Source: Verticillium longisporum
Lineage: Eukaryota > Ascomycota > Sordariomycetes > Glomerellales > Plectosphaerellaceae
Direction: 5' to 3'
Assembly (NCBI GenBank): GCA_019188255.1
Contig: JAETXT010000004.1
Coordinates: 1,984,001-2,048,000 of the forward strand
DNA: 64,000 nucleotides
Position numbers and translations under genes: made by a program. The notes beneath the pieces are model-generated. The model searched no databases, was not told the DNA's origin, and saw only the letters and a program-made list of their open reading frames with translations. Shown in pieces: positions 12,092 to 21,402 of the stretch. How positions within the stretch are numbered: the stretch's first letter is position 1; each line of letters opens with the position of its first letter.

Positions 12092-12821
12092 GTTTGCAGC
12101 TGAGGAGTGAATAATGTGGCCGTGAGATGGGACGTGAGTAAGAAGGGCAGGGACGAGGGTCGTGTTGAAATAAATGCAATGGGTCACAGAAGATGTGCCA
12201 GATAAAGCTGGGGATCCTGAGCCGATACTGAACCAGCTTTGCGGGAACACGGAGGGCGTGACAGGTGTATGGTTGACGACTGTTGTCTTTCCTGGATGGT
12301 AGCGTAAAGAAAGAGGGTGCAGTGGCAATTTGTGGTGACTATAAGAGAATGTGACGGCTGGTAGACAATGAGCGATAAACCAAAGTCTGGTTGAGGAGCT
12401 TGCTAGTAATGGGAGACAAGACGATGAAGACGGGAGATGTGGAAGAAGAGAGGTGAAAGAAGAGAGGTGGAAGAAGAAGAGGGCCAACGCCAAAAGTTTG
12501 CTCAAGGGGAGTAGGCGATTTTCGGCCCATCATGCCAGGGAAGCAACCATAGTGTGTGGCTCTTGAGAAGAACCATCCGGGGCCTTGAGCGAAGGGAAGG
12601 AGGATGGGAGGCCTTAGATCTCTGACCCGAAGTGAGAAGGAGGGAGTGGCACTGTCGGTACCTTCCACCTCGGTCGGGGTTCGAGGAGCAATTGCGTCTG
12701 GACACATGGCAAGCTTGCATCAGCGTATGAGGGCCATATCCAGCGAAATGCCGTAACCCAAGGCGACCGACCATTGTGTTGATGAAGAGTCTATACCGAC
12801 CTTACCTACGCGGTACTCTGC
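12092..12821. other. Intergenic region
   Basis: This is the promoter/5' flank of the phosphatase-like gene. The frame upstream of its ATG stays open for about 138 codons, but the upstream starts are non-ATG and the sequence is low-complexity (GAAGAAGAGAGG-type purine runs near 12425-12480). I read it as 5' UTR. Confidence 0.4.
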
Positions 12822-13960
12822 TCAAAGCTTGGCCTCCCCCTTACGCCCACTCTTCACATTCTTGGAGAAAGAGCCTGACAGGATGAAGTCAGGGTACTTC
12901 ACATGGTCGTCGAGGCCGACTGCCGTGCTTCCAGACCGTCTCCATGCACCACCATCGACAGGGATGACCTGGCCATTGACGAGACTTCCTGCGTCACTGA
13001 ACAAGTAGACGGTCGAATCAGCAATATCCCTGACTAGACCCCACCTACCGAGGGGAATGGCAGCCTCCGCAGCCTTCATGTCGACTGCGCTGCTCGACAG
13101 TCGCTGCATTCCTTCCGTATCCTTGATCGGGCCAGGAGCCACCACGTTGCTTGTGATGCCGTAGGGACCGTATTCAAGCGCCACCGAGGCCATGAGCGAA
13201 TCGACAGCAGCTTTCGCCGCAGACACGTGGGCCTGGAGAGGCATGCCGGTGTAGTGGAACGTCGCCGACACAAACATGATCCTTCCGCCGGTCAAGCCAT
13301 TCGTGCTCGGGTTGGGGTTCCTCTTGGCTGATTCGACCAGATACGGCACGGTGGCCTTGATCGTGTTGAAGGTGCCCAGGACATCAATATCCATGACTGC
13401 TTTGAAAGCGTTGGAGCTCATGCCAGAGATGGGAGCAACGAAGTTTCCCGCGGCTCCAGCACTAGGTCGCAATGAATCAGCATCGTGACTCGGCCAAAAA
13501 CAGGTCCGAAGGAAACTTACATGACAAAATCAATGGCACCCAGTTCTTTGACGCAGCGATCGGCTGCATCTTGCAAGCTCTTGGGCTGCATGGGCTTTGT
13601 GAGCAAAACGTCCTCACTTGAACTGCACAGCGACTGAGGGCACGTACGTTCCTGACATCGCATGCGCCAATACCAATGACCTTTGCACCTGAACGGGCAG
13701 TCGCGATGTCCTTGGCGACAGTTTCCGTCTTCTCCACGTTCCTGCCGATAATGCAGGCGTTCGCCCCCAGCCGGACAAGAGCTCTCGTCTGAGCACTGCA
13801 AATGGTGCCTGCTCCGCCAGTGACAAACACAACGCGATCCTCTGAGAAGGTGTCAGCTAGGCAAGCTCATGCAAGTGGTGAGCGGCCACAAGGGAAGGGG
13901 CTCACTGAAGATGCCGTCCTTCCAGACGGAGCTCACGTATTCAGACTCGGGAATAGGCAT
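12822..13960 (-). CDS. SPS19: Peroxisomal 2,4-dienoyl-CoA reductase, 317 aa
   Basis: Four exons: 13960-13906, 13841-13648, 13585-13521 and 13461-12822. Introns are 64, 62 and 59 bp with GTGAGC, GTACGT and GTAAGT donors, all frame-consistent. The enzyme reduces 2,4-dienoyl-CoA esters with NADPH during beta-oxidation of polyunsaturated fatty acids. It shows the family start (WKDGIF), the cofactor motif TGGAGTI (about 26-32), FVIAGAAGNFVAP spanning the third intron, the Ser/Lys active-site stretch (about AHVSAAKAAVD) used in place of the usual YxxxK, and PGPI near the substrate loop. The C-terminus ends AKL, a peroxisomal targeting signal type 1, so a peroxisomal location is well supported. Length is normal for the family. 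Confidence 0.93.
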
Positions 13961-14660
13961 TTTGGGAAGGGTGACTGTAGGTATGCAAGAGAAGGAGGGA
14001 TGGAAGCGATGAATAGTTTGTCAGATCCGCGATCTTGATGTACCTATGCTACGTAGAGGAAGTGGAAATGATGAAGTGTACAAGGACCGTACTTTGAGGA
14101 TAGGAATGATGCTCGTCTAATCAGTGTCACCTGGGTCGTGCTGAGAGTTTGCCCAGGATCGAACCTCGGCAAGTCATCACCACCATCGTGAGCTTGGACT
14201 AAGAGTGGGTCCAGAGTCTGGGGAACTCGCACTCGCCTAACGTGTGAGGCAGCAAGGGCATCAGCTGGGTCTTTGGAGTGATTAGGTAAGGTGGATGGCT
14301 TGCATCAGTCTGGTACGGTTGGCCTGGGAATCCTTCCCCACATGACCCCAATGCTACTGGAGCTTGGAGGCGCCTGCTTCCACAGCGCTCCGTTTCCAGC
14401 GACAGGCGCTATCCTCCGGCGGCCACCAGCGCCTGCCCAACAGCATTCGACCAGTGACCAGCCCCTCATTACCACCTGCCACGCCGCACCACGACCTAAG
14501 TCGTCAGTCATCAGGCACTGCCCCCAGCTCCAACCACCCGTAAGTACCCCAGCTACGTCGAACGACAGGCGGTCATCAGCTCTGTCCCTTTCCCTCTCAC
14601 TTCCGCCCTTCAACCCCCATCGGCCCCCGACTCCTTCAGCATCACCTAACCACCTGAGCC
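13961..14660. other. Divergent promoter region between SPS19 and the Atg33 gene
   Basis: It is bidirectional by position. The segment 14110-14240 contains a GGATCGAACC stretch that superficially recalls a tRNA T-arm but does not fold (see rejected items). A pyrimidine-rich tract (about 14570-14640) precedes the Atg33 start, as is common for fungal promoters/5' UTRs. Confidence 0.45.
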
Positions 14661-15479
14661 ATGGCTTCCAGAGGAGTTTCGGCACTGAAGTTCGTGGGCA
14701 CTGTCTCACTAGGTCTCCTGACGGTACGTCTTGCTTTTTCTCGCCCTGCACTCTGTTCACGCCGGGTTCCGTGAGTGGCCGGGTGGGTAGTGACGCCACC
14801 ACCGCCTGTTGGACTCCCCGCACCGCACCGCACTCTCGTCCGCGACTCGGGAGGACATCTCTTTTTCGCAGTGAACGACCACTAACGCGAACACTCTCAG
14901 GGCCTCTCCTACTCTCTCTCCGCCGTCACGGTGCCCTCGATTCTCGCCCTCCCCTCCGCTTCTGACGCCGTCCGCGCCTTCGAGAATCTCGCCTCTTCCT
15001 CGACCTTCCAGCTTCGCGCTTTGACTGGCATCTCGACCGCCTCCTTCCTCCTCGCCTTCTTCCTCTCCCCACGCGCCTTCCGCCACCCCTATCTTGTCTA
15101 CGCCTCCGCCTTCGCCCTGACTTCCAGCCTCGCCGAACAGATTGCCTCACGCTCTCTCGCCGCCGACTCGTCCTCCCACGAGGCCGCCCATGCCAACCTC
15201 GCCGCCCGTCGCGAGAGGCGCGCCGCCCGTAACGCCGCCCGGACGGCACGCATGGAGGCCAGCTACGAGGTCGTCGGCGACTCGCACAGCGACGGCACCG
15301 GCAGTGTCAGCGGCGCAGAGGACCTCGACGCCGAGGAGGAGGCGCTCAATGGGGAGCAGGTGCGCGGCGAGGTCGAGGCGTTTGGAAAGACGCAGCTGGT
15401 GCAGGCCGGTGTTGCGTCTGTCGGCTTCCTGATGGCCGTCGTGGGTATCTGGGGCGAGGGCGCCATTTACGTGTTTTAG
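14661..15479 (+). CDS. ATG33: Atg33/Scm4-like mitochondrial membrane protein, 213 aa
   Basis: Exon 1 is 14661-14723 and exon 2 is 14901-15479. The 177-bp intron has a GTACGT donor, a CTAAC branch near the 3' end and a CTCTCAG acceptor. The product starts MASRGVSALKFVGTVSLGLLT and has hydrophobic segments at the N-terminus, mid-protein (TGISTASFLLAFFLSP and YLVYASAFALTSSLA) and C-terminus (AGVASVGFLMAVVGIWG). An acidic, Ser-rich loop sits between them. This matches the fungal Atg33/Scm4 family. In yeast Atg33 is a mitochondrial outer-membrane protein needed for mitophagy in stationary phase. Its role here is inferred from family membership. Confidence 0.8.
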
Positions 15480-15860
15480 AGAGTCGGGCCTGGGGTGCAT
15501 GATGATGCATTCCATCATTTTTTCTCGCTTCTGGTGTTGGGTGTCGAGGATTGGCTTTGCAAAGTATGGATACACGAAGTTATCGCTGGTTTTAAAAATG
15601 CCGTTTTTCTCTCCGAGCTGCCACCTTCATGGATATAGGTTTAGGTCTGGCCGAATTAGACCAAGTATAAAGATGAGGGGCCACAGTCCTGTGCAACTCG
15701 TGCGAAGTGCCGCTTGCGTGCTGTAGTGAGACTGTCCCTTTTTGCTCCAGATTTTTACTTCTACCTATGCTACTGTTGTGTTTATGTGGAGGAAACCCCA
15801 TTTGTCTCGTCATTTTTGAATCAGATATATCCAGTGCAATGCTGTGCTTGCATGCCAGGC
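15480..15860. other. Convergent 3' intergenic region
   Basis: These 381 bp separate the ends of the Atg33-like gene (+) and PER1 (-). The sequence is AT-richer than its neighbours and presumably carries both polyadenylation regions. There is no gene. Confidence 0.4.
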
Positions 15861-17163
15861 TCAACCCTTGAGCCTCTCCGTCCCAGCCATGTCGTCCTGC
15901 GCATCCTTGATCAAGAAGCTGTGGCCGAGGTCAGCCTCACCCAGGCGCCAGACTAGGAGACAAGAGAGGAGGAGACAAAAGAGGAGGAGACAGAAAGAAA
16001 CAGGGGGCGACGTACTTGTACCACAGCACCGTCGGCGCAATGGTGCCGAGATGCCACAGGCTGTGGGCGTCGAGGGCGCCCCAGACGGGGGCAAAGTCGA
16101 AGAGCTCGAGGCTCATGACGGTGATGACGCTGGCGACGACGAGGCCGGGCCAGACGGCCCAGGCGCGCTTCGTCTCGCGGTACTTGCTGTAGCTGTACCA
16201 GACCCAGAGGGCGTTCTGGACCATGCCGACGGCGACGTTGGCGGCCATGTTGTAGGTGTAGTCCCAGGCGACGCCCTTGAGGTAGGCGACGTGGGCGGCG
16301 TAGAGGAGGGCGCAGAGCAGGGACCAGGCGCGCAGGACGCTGCGGCGGCGGGGCGTGGCGCGGTAGAGGCGGAAGATGCGCACGACGGTGTAGTAGAGGC
16401 CGTAGAGGACGGAGGCGCCGGCGGCGAAGTAGTCGAGCTGCTCGGTGGCCGTCGAGTCGCGCGTGTGGAAGACGGCGGAGAAGACCCACGAGGCGATGCC
16501 GACCTGGGCGAGCACGACGTAAAAGGGGTGCAGCGGGTAGGCGGCCGGGATGGCGGCGCGGAGCTTGCGGAGGCCGTCGCGGTGCGCCACGAGGTTGCCG
16601 AGGGAGAAGAGAACCGAGGCCGGCTCCTGCATGCCGAGGAGGCGGTGGAAGGGCCATTTGCCGTGGAACTGAACGATGGGCAGCGAGCGGTCGACACGGC
16701 GGTTTGTGATGATGTGTTGGCAGGTGTAGTCGCATTCGGAGGAACATGTCCAGAAGAGGAGGCGGCGGTGGAGAGCTGTCAGGGACGAGGAGGTCAGCAT
16801 GCTGTCCCGGCTGATGACAGACAGGGAGGAAGCAGTCATGTATCTCTAGATGTATATCTCTAGATATATATCTCTAGATATATATCTCTAGATACATCTT
16901 CGTTTGCCTGTCTCGTGAGGGGGAAATGCATACGAATCGGTGTCGGGTTGGAACTCAGGCAGTTCTCCTGCTTGCAGACCTGCGATCAATGAGCTGGTGT
17001 CCCTCGGGGTTGCGGAGGAGGGCATCACACGAACCTCGACACACTCACGAAAGTCGGGGAGGCGGTCTCCCACAGAAGCGTCAACAACAACGGCAAAAAG
17101 GAGAAGCAAGGCGATGCTGCATAGCAGTGGCGAGAGCCATGCTCTCGCACTTGATCGGATCAT
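15861..17163 (-). CDS. PER1: PER1 / PGAP3-like GPI-remodelling protein, 330 aa
   Basis: Four exons: 17163-17035, 16979-16934, 16775-16016 and 15918-15861. Introns are 55, 158 and 97 bp. The 46-nt exon 2 restores the conserved Cys-containing stretch VCKQENC. Per1 proteins act in the ER, where yeast Per1 removes the unsaturated acyl chain from GPI anchors. The sequence shows a signal peptide (about 1-30), then SVGDRLPDFRECVE, HRRLLFWTCSSECDYTCQ, FHGKWPFHRLLGMQEPAS, several membrane helices, and the His residues of the CREST hydrolase superfamily (FHGKW, FHTRD, HSLWHLGT). It ends LWYNFLIKDAQDD plus a short tail. The last exon is chosen because the 16015 GTACGT donor and the 15919 acceptor rebuild this conserved end. 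Intron 2 carries a tandem repeat, listed separately. Confidence 0.93.
16838..16895. repeat. 14-bp tandem repeat in PER1 intron 2
   Basis: Four CTCTAG cores are spaced exactly 14 bp apart (16844, 16858, 16872, 16886), separated by TA-rich ATATATAT-type spacers. Each core forms a TCTAGA palindrome. The array lies wholly inside the 158-bp intron 2 of PER1. Confidence 0.85.
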
Positions 17164-17816
17164 GGCTGCAGCAGCATGGACGAAACGCAAAAGGTAGAAT
17201 GGAAGCAAAGTTGCCAGTCCCGAGCGTCTGGTGGATGCAAGAAGCCGACAGCGTGCTCACTTCCTGACCCCCCTCCCCCTGCCAAGCTGTTTGCCCGTCA
17301 CTGGCTGGCGGGTTTTAGGGCTGATTGGCTGCGTCTCGGAGCTGCACTGATCCCCGTCCCCCCTCCCCTCCCTCCTCCCTCCTCCCCAGATCTCGGGGGG
17401 CATGCGATGGAGCGGCCCGAATGTGAGACCCTGATCGTTCAATCGGGCGTCTTCGGGCGTCGGAAATGAGCAGCGATGAAAATGACTAGCTTCGTTCCTC
17501 CGTTGCAGTCCCGCTCGAGGCTTCGTGCACCCTTGGACCCTTGGTGCGGCCAGGTTGTGTGACTGGACTTCTGGAAGGGTCAAGACGCCATTATGGAAGC
17601 ATGTGTCGAGCTTAATAATCAGACCTGTGGCTGCCGGCCGAGGGTGGGGCAATGCCCCTCCGTACCCGGGGCTTCTGTGAACAATATGCGGAGGGCATCA
17701 CTTGGGACCAGATTGACATTCTCAGTGTCTGTGTTCCATCCATTAATGCCCTTCTTAAATTGAGATCGGCCGCCCCCTCAAGACTCTGCAGTCAAGTTGA
17801 CGACCAAGCCGCCACC
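17164..17816. promoter_or_regulatory. Bidirectional promoter region between PER1 and RIB5
   Basis: These 653 bp separate two divergently transcribed housekeeping genes. They contain C-rich and T/C-rich tracts (about 17340-17395) typical of fungal promoters. No specific operator can be assigned. Confidence 0.5.
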
Positions 17817-18585
17817 ATGTTCACAGGAATCGTGGAAGACCTCGGCAGTAAGCCCCTCCCTCATATGACTCCTCATATGACTCCTCATATGACTCTCATC
17901 TCTGTGAGGACATGGTCACTCACACTCCTTGACCACAGCCGTCACCGAACTCAACACGCAAGACGCCACCGGCGGCACCTCCCTGACCATCACGCTGGCC
18001 CCCGACTCCCAGCTCCTCTCCGATGCCCACCTCGGCGACTCGATCGCCGTCAACGGCGTCTGCCTGACCGTCACCTCCTTCACGCCGACGGCCTTCACCA
18101 TCGGCGTCGCCCCCGAGACGCTGCGCATCACCAACCTCGGCGCCCTGACGACGGGCTCGCGCGTCAACCTCGAGCGCGCCGTCCGCGCCGACACGCGCAT
18201 GGGCGGCCACTTTGTCCAGGGCCACGTCGACACGACGGCCACCATCGCCGCCGTCACCCCCGACGGCAACGCCCTGACCTTCCGTTTCGCCCCCGCCGAC
18301 CCCGCCCTGCTGCGCTACGTCGTCTACAAGGGCTTCATCGCCATTGACGGCGCCAGCCTCACCGTCACCCGCGTCAACGACGACGAGCGCTGGTGGGAGG
18401 TCATGCTCATCAGCTACACCCAGGAAAAGCACGTCCCCGCCGCCAAGAAGCCCGGCGAGACGGTCAACGTCGAGGTCGACATGATGGCCAAGTATGCCGA
18501 GAAGAGCCTCGCCGCCTACTTTGGCCAGGCTGGTGCCGCCGCCGCGGGGACGACCATCAAGGACATTGCGGCGCAGAATCAGTGA
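17817..18585 (+). CDS. RIB5: Riboflavin synthase, 225 aa
   Basis: Exon 1 (17817-17847) encodes MFTGIVEDLG. A 91-bp intron (17848-17938, GTAAGC donor, CACAG acceptor) joins to exon 2 (17939-18585), and the split codon gives Thr11. The enzyme dismutates two 6,7-dimethyl-8-ribityllumazine molecules to riboflavin and a pyrimidinedione, the last step of vitamin B2 synthesis. The diagnostic N-terminal MFTGIVE, two lumazine-binding repeats (each with GDSIAVNGVCLTV- or KGFIAIDGASLTV-type stretches) and GGHFVQGHVD linking them are all present. Length is normal. The start is fixed by the invariant MFTGIVE, so a model beginning in exon 2 would lose a required segment. Confidence 0.96.
17859..17894. repeat. 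12-bp tandem repeat in the RIB5 intron
   Basis: Three exact copies of CCTCATATGACT lie head to tail in the intron of riboflavin synthase, close after the donor. Each contains the palindrome CATATG. Confidence 0.9.
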
Positions 18586-18764
18586 GGGAGTGGGTGTGCG
18601 TCAGCGAGCAGTAGCAAAAAAAGAAAATTGCATGAATGACATGAATTCGGGTTGGAAGCTTGAGAATATCCTAACATCATCCTGTGCGCCGTGCTACAAA
18701 AGACAATACGCCTGATGGTGGGGACGATCCCGACAAGACGCCTCACGCCTCAGACAGACATCGG

Positions 18765-20545
18765 TCATGCGTCCCCCCAGACCTCGGCAATCCGCTGGCT
18801 GACGGCCTTGGCAATCTTCTTCCTTCCCACCATATGGGCCAAGCCGTTGGACACCATTTCGCGCTTCCTCTTGAGACCCTGTTCGCCGGTCCCGCACGCC
18901 GCATATGCCTAGACAAAATCGTGCGGTGATTTACACCGCTGCTGTATCCCGAGAGCCTTCTCGCCCGTGACCCCCCTCGTCGTCATGAGCATCTTCAGAA
19001 AGACGTCCCTCAGCGTCATCATGTCCGACTTGGAGGCCAGAGATGCAAACGCGGGGTAGCTGATGTAGTAGCCCCTTCCCGGCTCCTTCTCTCGGAGGTG
19101 CGCCAGCAGGGGAAGGTAGTTCTGCGCCGTGAGCACCTTGGTCGGAATCACCAACAGCGGCTTGCTCTCGTACAGCTTCTTCAGCAGCACCGTCATCCTG
19201 GCAAGGTATCGGATCGTGTCGTCCACCTTCTGCGTCTTCTTAAGAAAGTAGCCGTTAACCACCTGCGTCGACGCCACCGCGGACTGCACCGACTCCTCGT
19301 ACTTGGAGAAGTGGTTCGAGTCCATGGCGATCTCCTCGACAATGTAGATGACGTTCTGAACCCCAGACTTGCGGAGGCGGAACTTTTGCTCATGGAACCG
19401 ACCATCTTTGATGCTGCTGAAAGGTCATCGAGACGTTTGCGCTCGACGATCCAGTCGAGAACAACCTCGTCGCCTTCGGCACCGTGGGCAGTCAGGGCTG
19501 TAGCGTCGTGGGTTTTGGCGATCCACTGCGCGTCGCCGACGTCGAGGGAACGCATGATGGGCTTGACGCCCTTCTTGATGAGCTCCTCTTGCAGATAATC
19601 TCGGTCTTTCGTGGCGCGGATTTCGCGGACGTCAAGGAGGAGGTGAACCGTGAAGGATCCGGGGGCGAGCTCGATAGGGGTAAACTGGGGCGAGCTATCA
19701 CCAGCGGTGACGGACCCGTTACCCACGACGCCCTCGTAAGAAGCTGGAGGGGCGGTCTCTGCGGACCTGCCTGCTTCGGTGCGTGGCAGTGCTTCCGCGG
19801 CCTCTGCTGTGTCGATCGGTGCCGGTGCCCCGCCACTTTGCTGTGCTACCTGTGGCGCGTCGGCGGCGCTGGCGGCCCCAGATGGTCCCCCGCCGCCCGT
19901 TGTGGTCTGCTGGATCCGCCGCGCAACCTCCCAGCCTTCATCCGTCAAGGCATACCTCCGCATCGGCCGGCCTCTCTCGTAGACAAACTCCTTGTCCAGC
20001 AGCGTCTTCATCGAGTTCCACGCCGTGTAGAACTTGGTGGGGTCGCTCGGTGCCGTGAAAGACGAGTCGCAGTGCTCCTGCGCCTTGTCGACGAGATCGG
20101 CCTTGGTCATGCCCGACGTGGCGTCTTCACCGAGAGTAGCGAGGGCCAGAACGAGAGCGTACGCGCCGGATCGATAGGCAGGAACGTACGGTTTCGGCTT
20201 TCTTGTCTTCTTAGGCGCCGCCGAGCCCTCGCCCGCGTCCTCGCCATCGCCATCGTGCGTCTCCCTGGCGTTCCTGTTCTTCCGGGGACGCTCGGGCATC
20301 GGCAGGCCTTTCTGCTCGCAGTGCTTCTTCATGCGGTCTGTCAGCCGCGACGACATTTTCTCGCCGAAGCCCTTGAGCTGGACCAGCTGCTGGGGGTGTT
20401 CGAAGGCCAGGGGACATGCTTTCAGGGACTCGTAGGCGTGTTTGTAAGTCGTGATGCCTTTTGAGTTGCGCTCCCTGGCCGTGTCGAGCCATTCCTTGAC
20501 CCAGTCCAGAAGCAGGGGGTTGGCGTATTGATCATGTTCCCCCAT
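18765..20545 (-). pseudogene. MUS81: MUS81 structure-specific endonuclease, frameshifted and with in-frame TAG
   Basis: ATG is at 20545. Residues 1-375 are intact: a helix-hairpin-helix-like N-terminus, a winged-helix region (about 115-210), a low-complexity linker, and an ERCC4 nuclease domain with LLLDVREIR (302-310), VGDAQWIAK and ERKRLDDL (368-375). At about 19418-19421 one base is missing. The next frame resumes immediately with the expected SSIKDGRFHEQKFRLRKSGV and runs 169 codons. A TAG at 18909-18911 follows DFV, after which the same frame continues AYAACG and a typical Mus81 end (GRKKIAKAVSQRIAEVWGDA, TGA at 18765-18767). No intron explains either break. In yeasts MUS81 partners Eme1/Mms4 and cleaves recombination and fork intermediates. 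An intact product would be about 590 residues. The breaks may be real mutations or assembly errors. Confidence 0.9.
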
Positions 20546-21402
20546 GGCGGTAGGTGTGGTCAATTCTCATGGCAGTGGCCAGGGCTCATGGGATCGGGGT
20601 GGAAGTGTGGCGGGGAGAGAAAGGCTAGCAAGAAAAGCAGCGGCAAAAATCAAAACGACGGGATGCGCCAAAACAAACAAGAATGGAAAGATCAGTCATC
20701 CAGTAGTGGCCCAGACGCTCCCAAGACGACAGTGAAGGCATCGCCAATGGTGACGCGACGAGGTTGTGGCGGGTGGGGACGCAAGTACGAGCTGGGGCGC
20801 GCGAACTCACGTGACCCTCGTGGTCGGCGCGGTTTCTATTCTCAGCGCAACGTTGCGTCGTATTTGCGTCACCGACTGACTTGCATCAGCCGGCAGACAC
20901 GATAAAAAGGTCTTGCTGCCACCCCAGGCTAGCCTTGAAGCGGTCAAGCAGCAGGAAGCAGGGGCCACCACACGAGCTGGCCATGGCGGGGTCTCACCTG
21001 TAGCTGGTCCTGCTGGTCCTGCGGTCCTTGGTCCTGCTGGTCCACCCAGAGAGGAGGCCACCCCGGGCGAGCTCGCGCAGGCACAGCAGCCCAGTGCAGG
21101 GCTTCAGGCTACCCCTCCAACCCCTAGGTATCTAGGTGCCTACCTACCATGTACCTACCTTAGGTACGTAGGTAGGTACCTTAGGTACCTTGCCTTCCAT
21201 GCTTGCCTACCACTTCTCCCACCCCACCCTCCGCCGACCTGCGTCTTGTCTTGGTGCTGGGCTTGACCGTCTCTCAGACAACTTTCTCAGCTTGTCTCAA
21301 CAATCACCAACTTCAACTCGACGTTCAATTTTTTTCTTCCTCTCTCTCTTCCCAACTCCTGACAGCCTCTAGACCCCCGATCGATTTCACACTCTCCCAG
21401 CC
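20546..21402. promoter_or_regulatory. Divergent promoter region MUS81/PCM1
   Basis: The region contains a cluster of ACCTAGGTA-type palindromes (21124-21190) and, just upstream of PCM1, a pyrimidine-rich leader with CAATCACCAACTTCAAC-type sequence common in fungal 5' UTRs. No gene is seen. Confidence 0.5.
21124..21190. repeat. Cluster of ACCTAGGTA/ACCTACCT palindromes
   Basis: About 67 bp consist almost only of the words CTAGGTA, ACCTACC, GTACCTACCTTAGGTAC and GTAGGTAGGTACC, which pair with one another as inverted repeats. The same word set recurs at 43.0, 45.1 and 49.0 kb in this window. Confidence 0.8.

Noticed and set aside
12092..12505. N-terminal extension of the phosphatase-like gene by 138 codons
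   Set aside because: The upstream start is TTG and the segment is low-complexity. The ATG at 12091 begins a clean signal peptide.
14110..14240. tRNA-like T-arm (GGATCGAACC) between SPS19 and the Atg33 gene
   Set aside because: Neither strand gives a paired five-base T-stem, and no matching acceptor stem or D-arm was found.
15937..16015. PER1 read straight through to a Pro/Leu/Ser tail
   Set aside because: The GTACGT donor at 16015 and the CACAG acceptor at 15919 rebuild the conserved FLIKDAQDD ending, so the read-through tail is intron.
18909..18937. A mini-intron (GTAAAT to CTAG) that would remove the MUS81 TAG
   Set aside because: It would be 26 nt, far too short, and joining it shifts the frame away from the conserved C-terminus.
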